Shown here: positions 41,467-51,617 of the stretch, one piece after another | Numbering within the stretch: position 1 is the stretch's first letter | Layout: each line of letters opens with the position of its first letter | NCBI GenBank assembly: GCA_002841315.1 | Contig: PHEW01000009.1 | Span: 1 to 64,000 of the forward strand | DNA from: Actinobacteria bacterium HGW-Actinobacteria-4 | GTDB lineage: Bacteria; Actinomycetota; Actinomycetes; Actinomycetales; Demequinaceae | Direction of reading: 5' to 3' | Length of the DNA: 64,000 nucleotides | Notes under the pieces: generated by a model | What the model saw: the letters and a program-made list of their open reading frames with translations, nothing else | The model's database searches: none | What the model was told of the DNA's origin: nothing | Translations under genes and position numbers: made by a program

Positions 41467-42798
41467 CTAACGATCGTCGCCGTCTACCGGAGCGTAAGGC
41501 GTGGACTCAGGCGTGTAGGGAGCGGGCTCGTCCACGATAGGCGTGGATTCAGGCGTGTAGGGAGCGGGCTCACTCGCGACCGCTACTGGCGCTGCCTGCG
41601 TCTGGATCTCTTCGCTGTGCTGCTGCTGCAGTTTAGTAGCGGCGGCGAGGTTCGAGACGGGGTCCGCGCCCAACAAGGAGCGAAGGTCATCGAGGTAGCC
41701 GGTGATGGACTCACGCTGGCGGTTGAGCTCTTCGACCTCGCGCTGCGACATGCTGCGCTCACGCTCAGCGTCGCTAACGGCCTCAGAGATAATCGTCTCG
41801 GCGTGTTCACGGGCCTCGGTGACGATCTCGTCCGCGTTGGTGCGGGCGTTACCCAGGACGCGTTGAGCGTGGGCCTCGGCTTCGCGGCGAACCGTCTCGG
41901 CGCGCTCAAGGGCACCGCTGAGACGCTCCTCGGCCTCGTCAGCGCGCTCACGGGCGTCGGCCACCATCGCGGCGGTCTCGGCCTGTGCGTCCTCGTGGCG
42001 CTTGGAGAGCTCCTGCTCTGCTTGCTCTCGGCGGTTCGCGATCTCGATTTGGAGATCCTCGCGGGCCCGAGTGGTGGCCTCGTTCATCGCGGTGGCTTCA
42101 GCTTGGGCTGCGGCAAGTACCTGCTCTGCCTCGAGGCGCATGGCCTTGGCTTCAGCCCTTGCCGCCTCGACCAGCTCGGTCGCTTCGCGCTGGCTTGAGA
42201 CGCGCAACTCAGTGGTCTCGCGCTCGGTTGTCGCACGCATGGTGTGGGTTTCGCGTTCCACGTTCGCGCGCTTCTCGGCAACTTCGGCTTCGACGCTCGC
42301 ACTCAGGCGCTCGGCCTCGCGGCGAGCCTTATCGAGGACGTCGGCTGCTTGGCGTTCGGTAGCCTCGCGGACGCTTGCGGCGTCGGATTCGGCCGAGGTC
42401 TTGACATCTTCCGCCTCGCGACGGGCCTGGGCGAGGATCTCCGCCACCTCGTTGTCGGCGCGAGCGCGCAGCTGCTGTGCAGCAACGTTGGAGCGAGCGA
42501 TCGTGTCCTGCGCGTGAGTGTTGGCGCGTGCGACGACGTCTGACGACTGCTCTTCTGCCGAGCGCAACAACTGCTCCACACGGGCGCCTAATCCCTTGTA
42601 AGAGGGCTGGTCGGCTTCACGCAGGTTCTTCTGAGCCTCGTCGAGTGCCTGCCGAGCCTGGGTCGCTTCGGCACGCGCCTCTTCGGCTGCGCGCTGGGCT
42701 TCTCGTGCAGTATCCTCAAGCCTTGCGATGTGAGCCCCGACCGCCTCGCGGTCGTATCCCCGCATGGTGACGGGAAATGGGAGGTTCTCTTCCGACAT
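41467..42798 (-). CDS. DivIVA-like long coiled-coil protein
   Basis: 443 aa. The N-terminus LPFPVTMRGYDREAVGAHIARLED matches the membrane-binding part of DivIVA/Wag31. Residues ~25-380 are nearly pure Ala/Glu/Arg coiled coil with repeated TERETTEL- and ARAEA-type heptads, resembling Streptomyces Scy/FilP-type filament proteins. A flexible Pro/Tyr/Glu tail carries a doubled EPAPYTPESTP unit. It probably organises polar growth or division. AAAGGAGA precedes the ATG. Scy- versus SepIVA-like identity cannot be settled here. Confidence 0.72.
   Translation of the reverse strand: MSEENLPFPVTMRGYDREAVGAHIARLEDTAREAQRAAEEARAEATQARQALDEAQKNLREADQPSYKGLGARVEQLLRSAEEQSSDVVARANTHAQDTIARSNVAAQQLRARADNEVAEILAQARREAEDVKTSAESDAASVREATERQAADVLDKARREAERLSASVEAEVAEKRANVERETHTMRATTERETTELRVSSQREATELVEAARAEAKAMRLEAEQVLAAAQAEATAMNEATTRAREDLQIEIANRREQAEQELSKRHEDAQAETAAMVADARERADEAEERLSGALERAETVRREAEAHAQRVLGNARTNADEIVTEAREHAETIISEAVSDAERERSMSQREVEELNRQRESITGYLDDLRSLLGADPVSNLAAATKLQQQHSEEIQTQAAPVAVASEPAPYTPESTPIVDEPAPYTPESTPYAPVDGDDR
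41498..41571 (-). repeat. 32-bp direct repeat in the coiled-coil gene tail
   Basis: Units 41498-41529 and 41540-41571 are identical except one base (GAC/GAT). They encode the repeated EPAPYTPESTP segment. The non-codon-multiple unit plus 10-bp spacer (42-bp period) keeps the frame. Confidence 0.85.
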
Positions 42799-42927
42799 GT
42801 TCTCTCCTTTAGGCGCGCAAAGCGGTGTCCGCTCCAGGGTAGTGCGGGTTCATGTTACAGACAAAGCGACATTCTGGGGTGCTCGCGCGTTGACACCTGG
42901 GAAGTTTGGTGACGAAGAGGAGTTTTT

Positions 42928-43845
42928 GTGAGATTGCGAACAATGACGCTGGTAGCAGGCGCACTCGGCCTGCTGGTACTGGCGGTGGGTCTTGTGGCCG
43001 ACGCTACTCGAGCGGACGTCGTGGCTGTTCCCGCGTCGGCACTCAAGACGTCGGTGGTGGTGATTGGACCCGAGGTGCTCGCTTTGGCGCCCGAGGGCCG
43101 TGTGGCAGTCACGAGTGACGGCGCCCTTGTCGCCAGCGCTGCGCGACCCGTCGACACGCAGGAATGGCTCAGCGACCTGAGTGCCACGCACGTGACTGGT
43201 CTCACGGACTGGGAGACGCTACGCGTGCGGACGTCGGACCGCGTGGCACCCCAAGACCCTGTGGTGACTCCGAGCCCGGAGCCCACGGTGGGCGCGACCC
43301 CAAGCCCCGAGCCCACGGACCCTGCCGCAGCGACACCCACCCCCGTCGCTGAGGGTGAACCGACCCAGGCCGATGCTGACGCCGCGCCTTCGCCTTCCAC
43401 TGATCACTGGCGCGCGACGTGGCGGGGCAACGGCAGGGTGTCAATCGCCATCGCTGACGTCCCCGCGGGTATGCCCCTGGTGGTGCAGTCCGCTGACGGA
43501 TCGCCACTCACGGACGTCAGCATGCGCATCGAACGACAGTTGAATGACGCGTGGATCTCACCTCTCATCTGGTGGGGTGGCATCTTGACAGTGCTGGGAT
43601 TGGTCGCCGCGTTGTTCTTGCTGATCGACTTGCGCCCTGTTCAAGAGCGGGCCGAGACCTGGGTCGCTCACCGACGCCGTGGTGCAAGCACTGCGGCGAG
43701 CATCGCCAACCCCGGCAGCCGGCGTGCGCGCCGCGCGACGGGGGATGCCATGCCGGTTGCGGACCTGGGCGAGGAATCGACCGCAGGCAAGAAGGCTCGT
43801 CCCACCGGTGACGATTCCACGAGTACCAAGGAGGACCGCTCATGA
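42928..43845 (+). CDS. Hypothetical membrane protein with Pro/Thr-rich stalk
   Basis: 305 aa from GTG, with GAGGAG 6 nt upstream. N-terminal hydrophobic segment (TLVAGALGLLVLAVGLVAD), an extracellular domain, a Pro/Ser/Thr/Glu stretch with two TPSPEPT repeats (~residues 112-140), a second membrane helix (LIWWGGILTVLGLVAALFLLID, ~212-233) and a charged cytosolic tail. Unknown family. It is coupled to the next lipoprotein gene by a 4-bp overlap, so the two may form a cell-surface complex. Confidence 0.68.
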   Translation: MRLRTMTLVAGALGLLVLAVGLVADATRADVVAVPASALKTSVVVIGPEVLALAPEGRVAVTSDGALVASAARPVDTQEWLSDLSATHVTGLTDWETLRVRTSDRVAPQDPVVTPSPEPTVGATPSPEPTDPAAATPTPVAEGEPTQADADAAPSPSTDHWRATWRGNGRVSIAIADVPAGMPLVVQSADGSPLTDVSMRIERQLNDAWISPLIWWGGILTVLGLVAALFLLIDLRPVQERAETWVAHRRRGASTAASIANPGSRRARRATGDAMPVADLGEESTAGKKARPTGDDSTSTKEDRS

Positions 43846-44825
43846 GGCGCCCCATGACCATCGTCGCCGTGGCTGCAGTGACCGCGATCGCGCTGACCGC
43901 GTGCACCCCGGAGTTGCCCGTCGCGGGAACGGCGCCCGCCGTTGAGGAGCCCTCGGCCATGACGGATTCCCAGGTTGACCGCGTGATTGATGAGACCTTC
44001 GCTGAGCTGAGGCTCGCCGATGCTGCACTGGATCCTGCACCTTTGACGCTTCGTGTGGGTGGCGATGCTGCGCAAGTGCGTGCAGCCCAGTACCTACAGG
44101 CGAAGGTTGCCGACGGGCCCGCGCCGGACGCTCTTCCGGAGGACATGCTTGCGGTGTATGTGACGTCTGCTGAGCAGTGGCCGCGGGTCATGGTCGGCGT
44201 GACGGCAGAACCCGAAGGCGGCTTGACGCCTGTGGTCATGATGTGGGTTCAAGACGACATCTCGACTCCGTACCAGTTGCGGCACTGGGCGCCGATGGTG
44301 CCCGGCGCGTCCATGCCTGCGATGGCAGGTACGTCTCAGGGGTCTGAGCAAGTGACGCTTGGTGAAAACAGCGTGACGCCATCGCCCCGCGCGGTCGTGG
44401 AGGACTACATGCAGCTATTGCGTGAAGGTCCCACCAGCGAACTCAACGCACAGTTCGCGGCCGATGGCTACCGTGACCGTCTCTTCGCGGCCCGTACTGC
44501 GCTGACCAGTGCGGCCGCTACCGCAGGCGGCAAGTACATCGATACGGTTCAGCCGCAGATGGACAAGACGTTCGCACTGAAGACGGCGGACGGCGGCACC
44601 TTTGTGCTGGCACCCATTCTGATCGCATCGTCGTTCTCCGTTACTAACGCCAAAGTCTCGGTGCCGGCTATCGATGCCCCGCTCGTTGATGGAGCGTTGA
44701 ACGCGACTGTCACTCACCACTATGTTGACTTCATCGTGCTCTATGTGCCGGGACCGGGATCGGAGCGAACGCTCCCCGCAGTGGTTGCTGCGGATCACCA
44801 CCTGGTGAGGGTGAGTGCCAGTTAG
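43842..44825 (+). CDS. Hypothetical lipoprotein
   Basis: 327 aa. Lipobox AIALTACTP near residue 20 marks lipid anchoring. Body: Pro/Glu-rich spacer, then a mixed alpha/beta region (VVMMWVQDDISTPYQLRHWAPMVPGA). Seen only as an actinobacterial-type secreted protein of unknown role. The ATG overlaps the upstream stop (ATGA). A leaderless-type promoter for the following gene starts within its last codons. Confidence 0.7.
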   Translation: MRRPMTIVAVAAVTAIALTACTPELPVAGTAPAVEEPSAMTDSQVDRVIDETFAELRLADAALDPAPLTLRVGGDAAQVRAAQYLQAKVADGPAPDALPEDMLAVYVTSAEQWPRVMVGVTAEPEGGLTPVVMMWVQDDISTPYQLRHWAPMVPGASMPAMAGTSQGSEQVTLGENSVTPSPRAVVEDYMQLLREGPTSELNAQFAADGYRDRLFAARTALTSAAATAGGKYIDTVQPQMDKTFALKTADGGTFVLAPILIASSFSVTNAKVSVPAIDAPLVDGALNATVTHHYVDFIVLYVPGPGSERTLPAVVAADHHLVRVSAS

Positions 44826-44828
44826 GGT
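44823..44828 (+). promoter_or_regulatory. -10 box of the YbbN-like gene, leaderless layout
   Basis: TAGGGT overlaps the lipoprotein stop codon and is followed after 7 nt by ATG 44836, with no ribosome site. Confidence 0.5.
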
Positions 44829-44835
44829 ACTAGGT

Positions 44836-45750
44836 ATGTCCCAACACGAGATGCCCCGCGTGCCATTGCGCGGCGCTGTTGACTTGTCCACGCTTGCCAA
44901 GCCAGCCGATTCGGCCGATGCCGGGGCGGGCTCGGCGCTCGTCGTCGAGTTGACGGAGGCGTCCGTTGAGGCGGTTGCGCAGCAGTCGATGACGGTGCCC
45001 GTCATCGTCAACCTAGGGTCCTCGGCCTCGCCGGCCAGCAAGGACCTCACGACTCGGCTCACCGCGCTTGTCAAGGAGTACGGCGGTCGCTTTGTCTTGG
45101 CGAACTGCGATGTGGACTCGCAGCCTGCGATCGCGCAGGCGTTCCAGGTTCAGGCAGTGCCAGCGGTGCTCGCGCTGATTGGTGCGCGCCCTGCACCGTT
45201 GTTCCAGGGCAACGCCGCTGATGATCAGGTTCGTGAGGTTGTGGGCCAGGTGCTCGAGGTCGCGGCGCGCTCTGGCGTGACCGGCACGGTTGCCGCGACG
45301 GAAGGCGACACGCCTCAAGAGCCGGAGCCCGAGCCGTTGCCGCCCCTGCATCAGGAGGCGTTTGACGCCATCGAGCGGGATGACTTGGCGGGCGCGATCG
45401 CCGCTTTCGAGAAGGCGCTGCGGGAGAACCCCAAGGACGTTGACGCGCGCGCAGGGCTTTCGCAGGTGCGTCTCATGCACCGCACCCGTGACACTGATCT
45501 CGCCAAGGTCAGGCAGGCGGCGGCGGACGCGCCCGGCGACCTTGACGCCCAGTTGGCGGTCGCGGATCTCGACATGGTGGGTGGCATGGTGGAAGATGCC
45601 TTCGCGCGGCTCATTGACCTCGTGCGAGTCAGCGCAGGTGCGGACCGCGACACGCTGCGTGAGAGGCTTGTCGAGTATTTCGATGTGGTCGGGAGTGACG
45701 ATCCCCGCGTGGTCCAAGCGCGCCAAGCCCTGGCATCGGCCCTCTACTAG
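44836..45750 (+). CDS. Thioredoxin-fold/TPR protein (YbbN/CnoX-like)
   Basis: 304 aa. An N-terminal thioredoxin-like domain (VPVIVNLGSSASPASKDLTTRL, RFVLANCDVDSQPAIAQAFQVQAVPAVLALIG) is followed by a TPR region from ~residue 170 (FDAIERDDLAGAIAAFEKALRENPKDVDARAGLSQ). The place of CxxC is SPAS, so it cannot be a dithiol oxidoreductase; YbbN/CnoX homologues are co-chaperones. The ORF can start earlier, but the TANNNT box and ATG 44836 fit best. Converges with glgB, 14 bp apart. Confidence 0.82.
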   Translation: MSQHEMPRVPLRGAVDLSTLAKPADSADAGAGSALVVELTEASVEAVAQQSMTVPVIVNLGSSASPASKDLTTRLTALVKEYGGRFVLANCDVDSQPAIAQAFQVQAVPAVLALIGARPAPLFQGNAADDQVREVVGQVLEVAARSGVTGTVAATEGDTPQEPEPEPLPPLHQEAFDAIERDDLAGAIAAFEKALRENPKDVDARAGLSQVRLMHRTRDTDLAKVRQAAADAPGDLDAQLAVADLDMVGGMVEDAFARLIDLVRVSAGADRDTLRERLVEYFDVVGSDDPRVVQARQALASALY

Positions 45751-45764
45751 CTGCCTTGCCCTCG

Positions 45765-47930
45765 CTACTTGTGTGGGCGGAAGAAGACCGCGCCCAGCGG
45801 CGGTAGTCGCACCTCGGCTGAGTACTCCCAGCCTCCGTGTGGGCGGGCCTTCGCCTCCACTTGACCCAAGTTGCCGACTCCGGAACCGCCGTAGGCCACG
45901 GCATCGGTGTTGAGCAACTCGGTCCAGGCACCGTCTGACGGCAGACCCAGCTGGTAGTGCTCATGCGGAACGCCAGCGAAGTTGATCGCGACGGCGATGG
46001 GCTGCCCGTCGTGACCCACGCGCAAGAAGCTCAACACGTTGTGCTCGGCGTCGTCGGCGTTGATCCAGACAAAGCCCTCCGGGTCCGCGTCCCGCTCCCA
46101 CAGCGGCGGGTTCTCCCGGTACACGGCGTTGAGGTCCCTGACCAGGTCCTTGGCACCCGCGTGGAGATGGTCTTCAAGGTGCCACCAGTCGAGCGAGCGT
46201 CCCTCCGACCATTCGGCTACCTGCCCAAACTCGCAACCCATGAACAGCAGCTGCTTGCCGGGATGCGCCCATTGGAACGCGAGCAGGGCACGTAGTCCCG
46301 CCAACTGTTGCCACTGATCTCCCTGCATGCGCGTCACGAGTGAACCCTTGCCGTGCACGACCTCGTCGTGACTGAGGGGGAGCAGGAACTGTTCGGAGAA
46401 CGCGTACATCAGGGAGAAGGTGATCGTGTGGTGGTGATGGCCGCGGTGGATGGGAGCCTCGGTCATGTATCGCAAGGTGTCGTTCATCCAGCCCATGTTC
46501 CACTTGAGGCCAAAGCCCAAGCCGCCTCCGCTGGTCGCGGTGGTGACGCCTGGCCACGCGGTGGACTCCTCGGCGACCATCACGATGCCGGGGCAGTTCT
46601 TGTAAGCCGTCGCATTGGTCTCTTGCAGGAAGGCAATCGCGTCGAGGTTCTCGCGCCCGCCGTGGATGTTGGGTCGCCACTGGCCGGCCTCACGCGAGTA
46701 GTCGAGGTAAAGCATCGATGCGACCGCGTCCACGCGCAACCCGTCGGCGTGGAACTCGTCCAGCCAGTAGAGGGCGTTAGCGACCAAGAAGTTACGTACC
46801 TCCGGGCGGCCGAAGTCAAAGATGAAGGTCCCCCAGTCGGGCTGTTCACCGCGGAGGGGATCGGGGTGCTCATACAAGGGAGTGCCGTCAAACCGGCCCA
46901 GCGCCCACTCGTCGCGCGGGAAATGGCCGGGTACCCAGTCGAGAATGACGCCCACGCCTGCTTGGTGAAGGCTGTCGACCAGGTAGCGGAACTCGTCGGG
47001 GGTGCCAAAGCGGGATGTGGGGGCGTAGTAAGACGTCACTTGGTAGCCCCACGAACCACCGAAAGGGTGCTCCATCACGGGCATGAGTTCAACGTGGGTG
47101 AAGCCCAGTTCCGTGACGTACTCGGTGAGCTCTTTGGCGAGATCCCGGTAGTTGAGGCCCTGGCGCCATGATCCCAAGTGGACTTCGTAGATGCTCATGG
47201 GTTCCTGGTGAGCCTGCGAGCCCGCTCGGTGATCCATCCACGCCTTGTCGTGCCACTCATAGGAGGTATCTGTCACGATTGATGCGGTCTGGGGCGGCAC
47301 CTCTGCACGCCTGGCCATGGGATCAGCCTTCTGACGCCACGCACCGTCCTTGCCCAGAATCTCGTACTTGTAGGTATCACCGTCGCCCACGCCGGGCACA
47401 AACAGTTCCCACACGCCCGACACTCCCAGCGAGCGCATCGCGTGACTCGCACCTTGCCAGTGGTTGAAGCCGCCCACTACTCTCACCGCACGTGCGTTGG
47501 GGGCCCACACTGTGAATGACGTGCCCTTGACGGGACCGAGTACCGAGTCGAACTCGCGGACGTTGGCCCCCAGCACCTCCCAGAGTCGCTCGTGGCGGCC
47601 CTCGCGGATGAGGTGCAGGTCCAACTCACCGGGGATGGGCAAGAACCGGTAGGGGTCGTCCGTCATAATGGGCGCGCCGTCGTAGGTGACGTGGACGCGG
47701 TAGTCGGGAGCTTCGCCGCCGGGCACAATCGCTACCCACACGCCCTCGTGCTCATGCTCCGCCTCGAATCGGCCCTCAAGCGTCTCAATCTCGACCTTGG
47801 TCGCGAGGGGACGGAGCACACGTACTGAGACTCCAGACGTGCCCACGTGGGGCCCCAAGACGGTGTGTGGTTCGTGGTGTGTACCCGCGGCGATGTCGGC
47901 GAGGGCGGCGTGGTCGACCTTCTTAGTCAT
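45765..47930 (-). CDS. glgB: 1,4-alpha-glucan branching enzyme
   Basis: 721 aa, GH13. It makes alpha-1,6 branches in alpha-glucan. N-terminal domain plus CBM48 ([16 protein letters not shown]), then the barrel: [22 protein letters not shown], nucleophile Asp in [16 protein letters not shown], acid/base Glu in [12 protein letters not shown] and [13 protein letters not shown]. It overlaps treS by 8 bp and is the last gene of glgE-treS-glgB. Branching GlgE-made linear chains is its expected role. Confidence 0.96.
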   Translation of the reverse strand: MTKKVDHAALADIAAGTHHEPHTVLGPHVGTSGVSVRVLRPLATKVEIETLEGRFEAEHEHEGVWVAIVPGGEAPDYRVHVTYDGAPIMTDDPYRFLPIPGELDLHLIREGRHERLWEVLGANVREFDSVLGPVKGTSFTVWAPNARAVRVVGGFNHWQGASHAMRSLGVSGVWELFVPGVGDGDTYKYEILGKDGAWRQKADPMARRAEVPPQTASIVTDTSYEWHDKAWMDHRAGSQAHQEPMSIYEVHLGSWRQGLNYRDLAKELTEYVTELGFTHVELMPVMEHPFGGSWGYQVTSYYAPTSRFGTPDEFRYLVDSLHQAGVGVILDWVPGHFPRDEWALGRFDGTPLYEHPDPLRGEQPDWGTFIFDFGRPEVRNFLVANALYWLDEFHADGLRVDAVASMLYLDYSREAGQWRPNIHGGRENLDAIAFLQETNATAYKNCPGIVMVAEESTAWPGVTTATSGGGLGFGLKWNMGWMNDTLRYMTEAPIHRGHHHHTITFSLMYAFSEQFLLPLSHDEVVHGKGSLVTRMQGDQWQQLAGLRALLAFQWAHPGKQLLFMGCEFGQVAEWSEGRSLDWWHLEDHLHAGAKDLVRDLNAVYRENPPLWERDADPEGFVWINADDAEHNVLSFLRVGHDGQPIAVAINFAGVPHEHYQLGLPSDGAWTELLNTDAVAYGGSGVGNLGQVEAKARPHGGWEYSAEVRLPPLGAVFFRPHK

Positions 47931-49608
47931 GGGCTATCACCAACCAGTAGAAGGAATGAGGACCAAAAGTGAGGCGCAGCTTGCCATCGTCCCCGACGTC
48001 CTGGAACGGAGTGTTGGAGACGATGGTCTTGACGGTACGCCCGGCGAAGTCAGGCAGGTCAAGCAGGGTAGAGCACTGATTGGTCGAGAAGTTCATCGCG
48101 ACCAGCACGGACTCCTCCGGGTGAGTGCGCAGGAACGAGAACACCGACGACTCCGACGATGGCACGTCGGCGTAGCCGCCGTCGGCGAAGGCAGGGTGTT
48201 GGGCGCGCGAGGTGAGGAAGCGACGAAGCCAGAAGAGCAACGACGTCGGTTGCATGAGCGAACTCTCGACGTTCACGCCGTTGTAATGGTGCAGCAGGGA
48301 CTGCACGACGGGAAGGTTGAGTGCGCCTGGGTCTGCGCGAGAGAATCCGGCGTTACGGTCCGGCGTCCACTGCATGGGGGTGCGCACCCCGTCGCGGTCT
48401 GGCAGCCACACGTTGTCGCCCATGCCGATCTCGTCCCCGTAGTACAGGCATGGGGTGCCCGGAAGGGACAGGATCAGCGCGTGCGCGAGTTCCATCGCGT
48501 GGCGCGAGTTGTCGAGCAGGGGCGCGAGACGCCTGCGTATCCCGACGTTCGCCTTCATCTGCGGATGCGGCGCGTACCACTCGAACATCTGGCGACGCTC
48601 TTGATCGGTGACCATCTCAAGGGTGAGCTCGTCGTGGTTACGCAAGAACGTGGACCACTGGCCCTTGGCCGGCGGCACGGGAGTTGCGTGCAGGATCTCG
48701 CGCAGCTTGGTCGCGTCTTGTGCCTTGATGGAGTAGAAGATCCGGGGCATGACGGGGAAGTGGAAGCATAGGTGGCACTCGGGCTCTTCCTCGGTGCCGA
48801 AGTACGCTGCCGCCTCTTCTGGCGGTTGATTAGCCTCGGCGAGGAGCACGCGGCCGGGGAACTCGGCGTCAACCATGGCGCGGAACCTGCGCAGGTATTC
48901 GTGGGTGCGAGGGTCGTTCTCGCCGCCGTTCGAGTCATCTTCAAAGAGGTAGGGCACCGCGTCTAGGCGGAATCCGTCGATGCCCTTCTCGAGCCAGAAC
49001 CTGGCGATGTCCATCATCTCCTGCTGAACTTTGGGGTTCTCGAAGTTGAGATCCGGCTGGTGGTGATAGAAGCGGTGCCAGTAGAACTGCTCACGGACGC
49101 TGTCCCATGCCCAGTTTGAGGTTTCGTGATCGGTGAAGATGATGCGCGCGTTCGCCCATTTCTGGTCGGTGTCTGACCACACGTAGTAGTCGCCGTATGG
49201 GCCGTCAGGGTCGGTGCGCGAGGCCTGGAACCACGGGTGCTGGTCCGACGAGTGATTCATCACCAGGTCAATCGTGATCCGCATCCCGCGCTTGTGTACC
49301 TCGGCGATGAGTTCCTCGAAGTCGGCCATCGTGCCGTAGCGGGGGTCGATGGCGCGGTAGTCCGCCACGTCGTAGCCACCGTCCCGCAGGGGTGACGGGT
49401 AGATGGGCGGCAGCCACAAGGCGTCGACGCCCAGCCACGCAAGGTAATCCAACCTCTTGATCAGACCCCGGAGGTCTCCAATGCCGTCACCGTCGCTATC
49501 GTGGAACGCGCGGACCATGACTTCGTAGAACACCGCAGTCCGATACCACAGGGGGTCCGTCATCAGGTTGCGCTCCCGCTTGGGGAGGTTCTTCAGGATG
49601 TTCATCAT
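47923..49608 (-). CDS. treS: Trehalose synthase (maltose alpha-D-glucosyltransferase)
   Basis: 561 aa, GH13. It interconverts trehalose and maltose. [13 protein letters not shown] carries the nucleophile Asp, [17 protein letters not shown] the acid/base Glu, and [11 protein letters not shown] the third acid; [22 protein letters not shown] is typical of TreS. Only the TreS part is present: no maltokinase domain is fused at the C-terminus. ATG 49608 overlaps the glgE stop; a later ATG at 49563 (MTDPLWY, with GGGAG upstream) is also possible. Confidence 0.93.
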   Translation of the reverse strand: MMNILKNLPKRERNLMTDPLWYRTAVFYEVMVRAFHDSDGDGIGDLRGLIKRLDYLAWLGVDALWLPPIYPSPLRDGGYDVADYRAIDPRYGTMADFEELIAEVHKRGMRITIDLVMNHSSDQHPWFQASRTDPDGPYGDYYVWSDTDQKWANARIIFTDHETSNWAWDSVREQFYWHRFYHHQPDLNFENPKVQQEMMDIARFWLEKGIDGFRLDAVPYLFEDDSNGGENDPRTHEYLRRFRAMVDAEFPGRVLLAEANQPPEEAAAYFGTEEEPECHLCFHFPVMPRIFYSIKAQDATKLREILHATPVPPAKGQWSTFLRNHDELTLEMVTDQERRQMFEWYAPHPQMKANVGIRRRLAPLLDNSRHAMELAHALILSLPGTPCLYYGDEIGMGDNVWLPDRDGVRTPMQWTPDRNAGFSRADPGALNLPVVQSLLHHYNGVNVESSLMQPTSLLFWLRRFLTSRAQHPAFADGGYADVPSSESSVFSFLRTHPEESVLVAMNFSTNQCSTLLDLPDFAGRTVKTIVSNTPFQDVGDDGKLRLTFGPHSFYWLVIAHD

Positions 49609-51605
49609 TCGCGTCGGACTCCTGCCACGTGCGCCATGGTCGCCGCAGGATCAAATCGCACGTAGAACTCTTGACCCCAGGTGTAGGTACTGCCGGTGAG
49701 GACGTCGTCCACGATGATACGGTCGCCCTCATCGAGGCCAATGGCTCTCATGTCCAACCGGATGGTGGCGTCCTGAACGACGTCCGGGTCGAGGCTCACG
49801 GTAACAATCACCGTGTCGGCAATGCCGGTGGGGGACTGGTCGGCATCCAGGTGCTTGGTGAAACACAGGATCGCGGGATTGTTGGTCTTGTGGACCGTGA
49901 GGCCCCGCAGGGCGCGCAGGGCTGGATGCTTGCGGCGTGTCAGGTTCAGAGTCGTCAAGAGGTCAACGATGCCGTACTGGACGGCTTTGGACCAGTCGCG
50001 ATGCTTGAACTCGTATTTCTCATTATCGATGTGTTCCTCTGCGCCGGGGCGCGCGACGTTCTCGACCAGTTCGTAGCCGGTGTAGATCCCGTAGCTGGGG
50101 GAGCCGGTGGCCGCGAGTACCGCACGCGCCTGATGGAGGGCCTTGCCGCCACGCTGCATATCGGGTGTGAGGATGTCGTGAGTCGTGGGCCAGAAGTTGG
50201 GCCGCATGTAGAAGCTGCTGGGCCCTGCGAGTTCGGTGAGGTACTCGGCCATTTCTGGCGCGCTCTGTCGCCACGTGAAGTAGGTGTACGACTGGTGGAA
50301 GCCAATCTTCGCGAGGGTGTGCATCATCGCGGGGCGAGTGAACGCCTCGGACAGGAAGATCACCTCGGGGTGGCTCTCAGCGACATCTGCGAGCAGCCAC
50401 TCCCAGAACTCCAGCGGCTTGGTGTGGGGGTTGTCTACCCGGAACAGCGTGACTCCCGCATCGATCCACACTTCAAGGACGTCGCGCACCGCCTGGTAGA
50501 GCCCAGCGGGGTCGTTGTCGAAGTTCAGCGGGTAGATGTCCTGGTACTTCTTGGGTGGGTTCTCGGCATAGGCGATGGAGCCATCGGCACGAGTAGTGAA
50601 CCACTCTGGGTGCTCGGTGACCCAGGGGTGGTCAGGGGAGCATTGAAGTGCGAGGTCGAGTGCTACTTCGAGATCGAGTTCGCGTGCCTTCGCCACGAAG
50701 TTCCTGAAGGTGCGCATCGTGCCTAGGTCGGGGTGGATGGCATCGTGCCCGCCTTCGGGTGCTCCAATCGCATACGGGCTGCCGGGGTCCTGAGGTTCGG
50801 CCTTCAGCGAGTTGTTGCGCCCCTTCCGGCTGGTCGCGCCGATGGGGTGGATAGGGGTCAGGTAGACCACGTCGAAGCCCATCGCGGCGATGGCGGGAAG
50901 CCGCTTGGTCGCCGTGGTGAACGTGCCCGTTGTCCACTCCCCGGTGGCCTTGTTGAGCCGTGCGCCCTCAGAGCGGGGGAAGATCTCGTACCACGCCGAG
51001 AACAGGGCCTTCTCGCGTTGGACGCGCAACGGATAATCGCGAGATGGGCTCACCCAGTCTCTCAATGGCGCGGCAGTGAGAGCCTCCTTGACGTCCGTGG
51101 ACAGTGCGGGGGCCAGCCGGGCCTCGGGTGCACGCCGGATGTCGGTGAGTGCCGCGATCGCGTCTTTGAGAAGTTGTTGCTTGGCAGGGGGCCGGCGCAC
51201 CTCCTCAAGCGCCCGCGTCAGAACAAGCACGCCTTCGTCGAGCATGAGCTGGACATCAACTCCGGCCCTAATCTTCACTTCCGCGGCATGCGCCCAGGTG
51301 CCTACGGGGTCAGCCCAGGCCTCGACGCGGAAACTATAGTCGCCCTCGATACGCGGGATGTAGTGGACGCGGTAGAGGCTGTTGCCCCAGTCCGCCAGCG
51401 GCATGGGGAGCACGTCTTGGGTGCCGTCGGGCAAGGTGATGACGGCGGTTGCGCCCTCAGCATCGTGACCTTCGCGAAAGATGGTCGCGGTAATGGGAAC
51501 TGCCTCGCCCACGGTCGCGCGCGCGGGCCAGCGTCCCTCTTCAAGCGAGGGGCCCACCCCCACCACGGGGATGCGGCCGATGGACTTGTCACTGACGGAA
51601 GCCAT
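49605..51605 (-). CDS. glgE: Alpha-1,4-glucan:maltose-1-phosphate maltosyltransferase
   Basis: 666 aa, GH13 subfamily 3. It extends alpha-1,4-glucan with maltose from maltose-1-phosphate. The N-terminal beta domain (IPVVGVGPSLEEGRWPARATVGE) and helical insert precede the barrel: VYLTPIHPIGATSRKGRNNSL, nucleophile Asp in TLFRVDNPHTKPLEFWEW and acid/base Glu in IFLSEAFTRPAMM. A leaderless-type promoter lies upstream. First gene of the glgE-treS-glgB unit; the donor-making maltokinase is not beside it. Confidence 0.95.
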   Translation of the reverse strand: MASVSDKSIGRIPVVGVGPSLEEGRWPARATVGEAVPITATIFREGHDAEGATAVITLPDGTQDVLPMPLADWGNSLYRVHYIPRIEGDYSFRVEAWADPVGTWAHAAEVKIRAGVDVQLMLDEGVLVLTRALEEVRRPPAKQQLLKDAIAALTDIRRAPEARLAPALSTDVKEALTAAPLRDWVSPSRDYPLRVQREKALFSAWYEIFPRSEGARLNKATGEWTTGTFTTATKRLPAIAAMGFDVVYLTPIHPIGATSRKGRNNSLKAEPQDPGSPYAIGAPEGGHDAIHPDLGTMRTFRNFVAKARELDLEVALDLALQCSPDHPWVTEHPEWFTTRADGSIAYAENPPKKYQDIYPLNFDNDPAGLYQAVRDVLEVWIDAGVTLFRVDNPHTKPLEFWEWLLADVAESHPEVIFLSEAFTRPAMMHTLAKIGFHQSYTYFTWRQSAPEMAEYLTELAGPSSFYMRPNFWPTTHDILTPDMQRGGKALHQARAVLAATGSPSYGIYTGYELVENVARPGAEEHIDNEKYEFKHRDWSKAVQYGIVDLLTTLNLTRRKHPALRALRGLTVHKTNNPAILCFTKHLDADQSPTGIADTVIVTVSLDPDVVQDATIRLDMRAIGLDEGDRIIVDDVLTGSTYTWGQEFYVRFDPAATMAHVAGVRRE

Positions 51606-51611
51606 ACCCCG

Positions 51612-51617
51612 AACTTA
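51612..51617 (-). promoter_or_regulatory. -10 box of glgE, leaderless layout
   Basis: TAAGTT on the minus strand, then 6 nt to the ATG at 51605. It should drive the glgE-treS-glgB operon. Confidence 0.55.
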
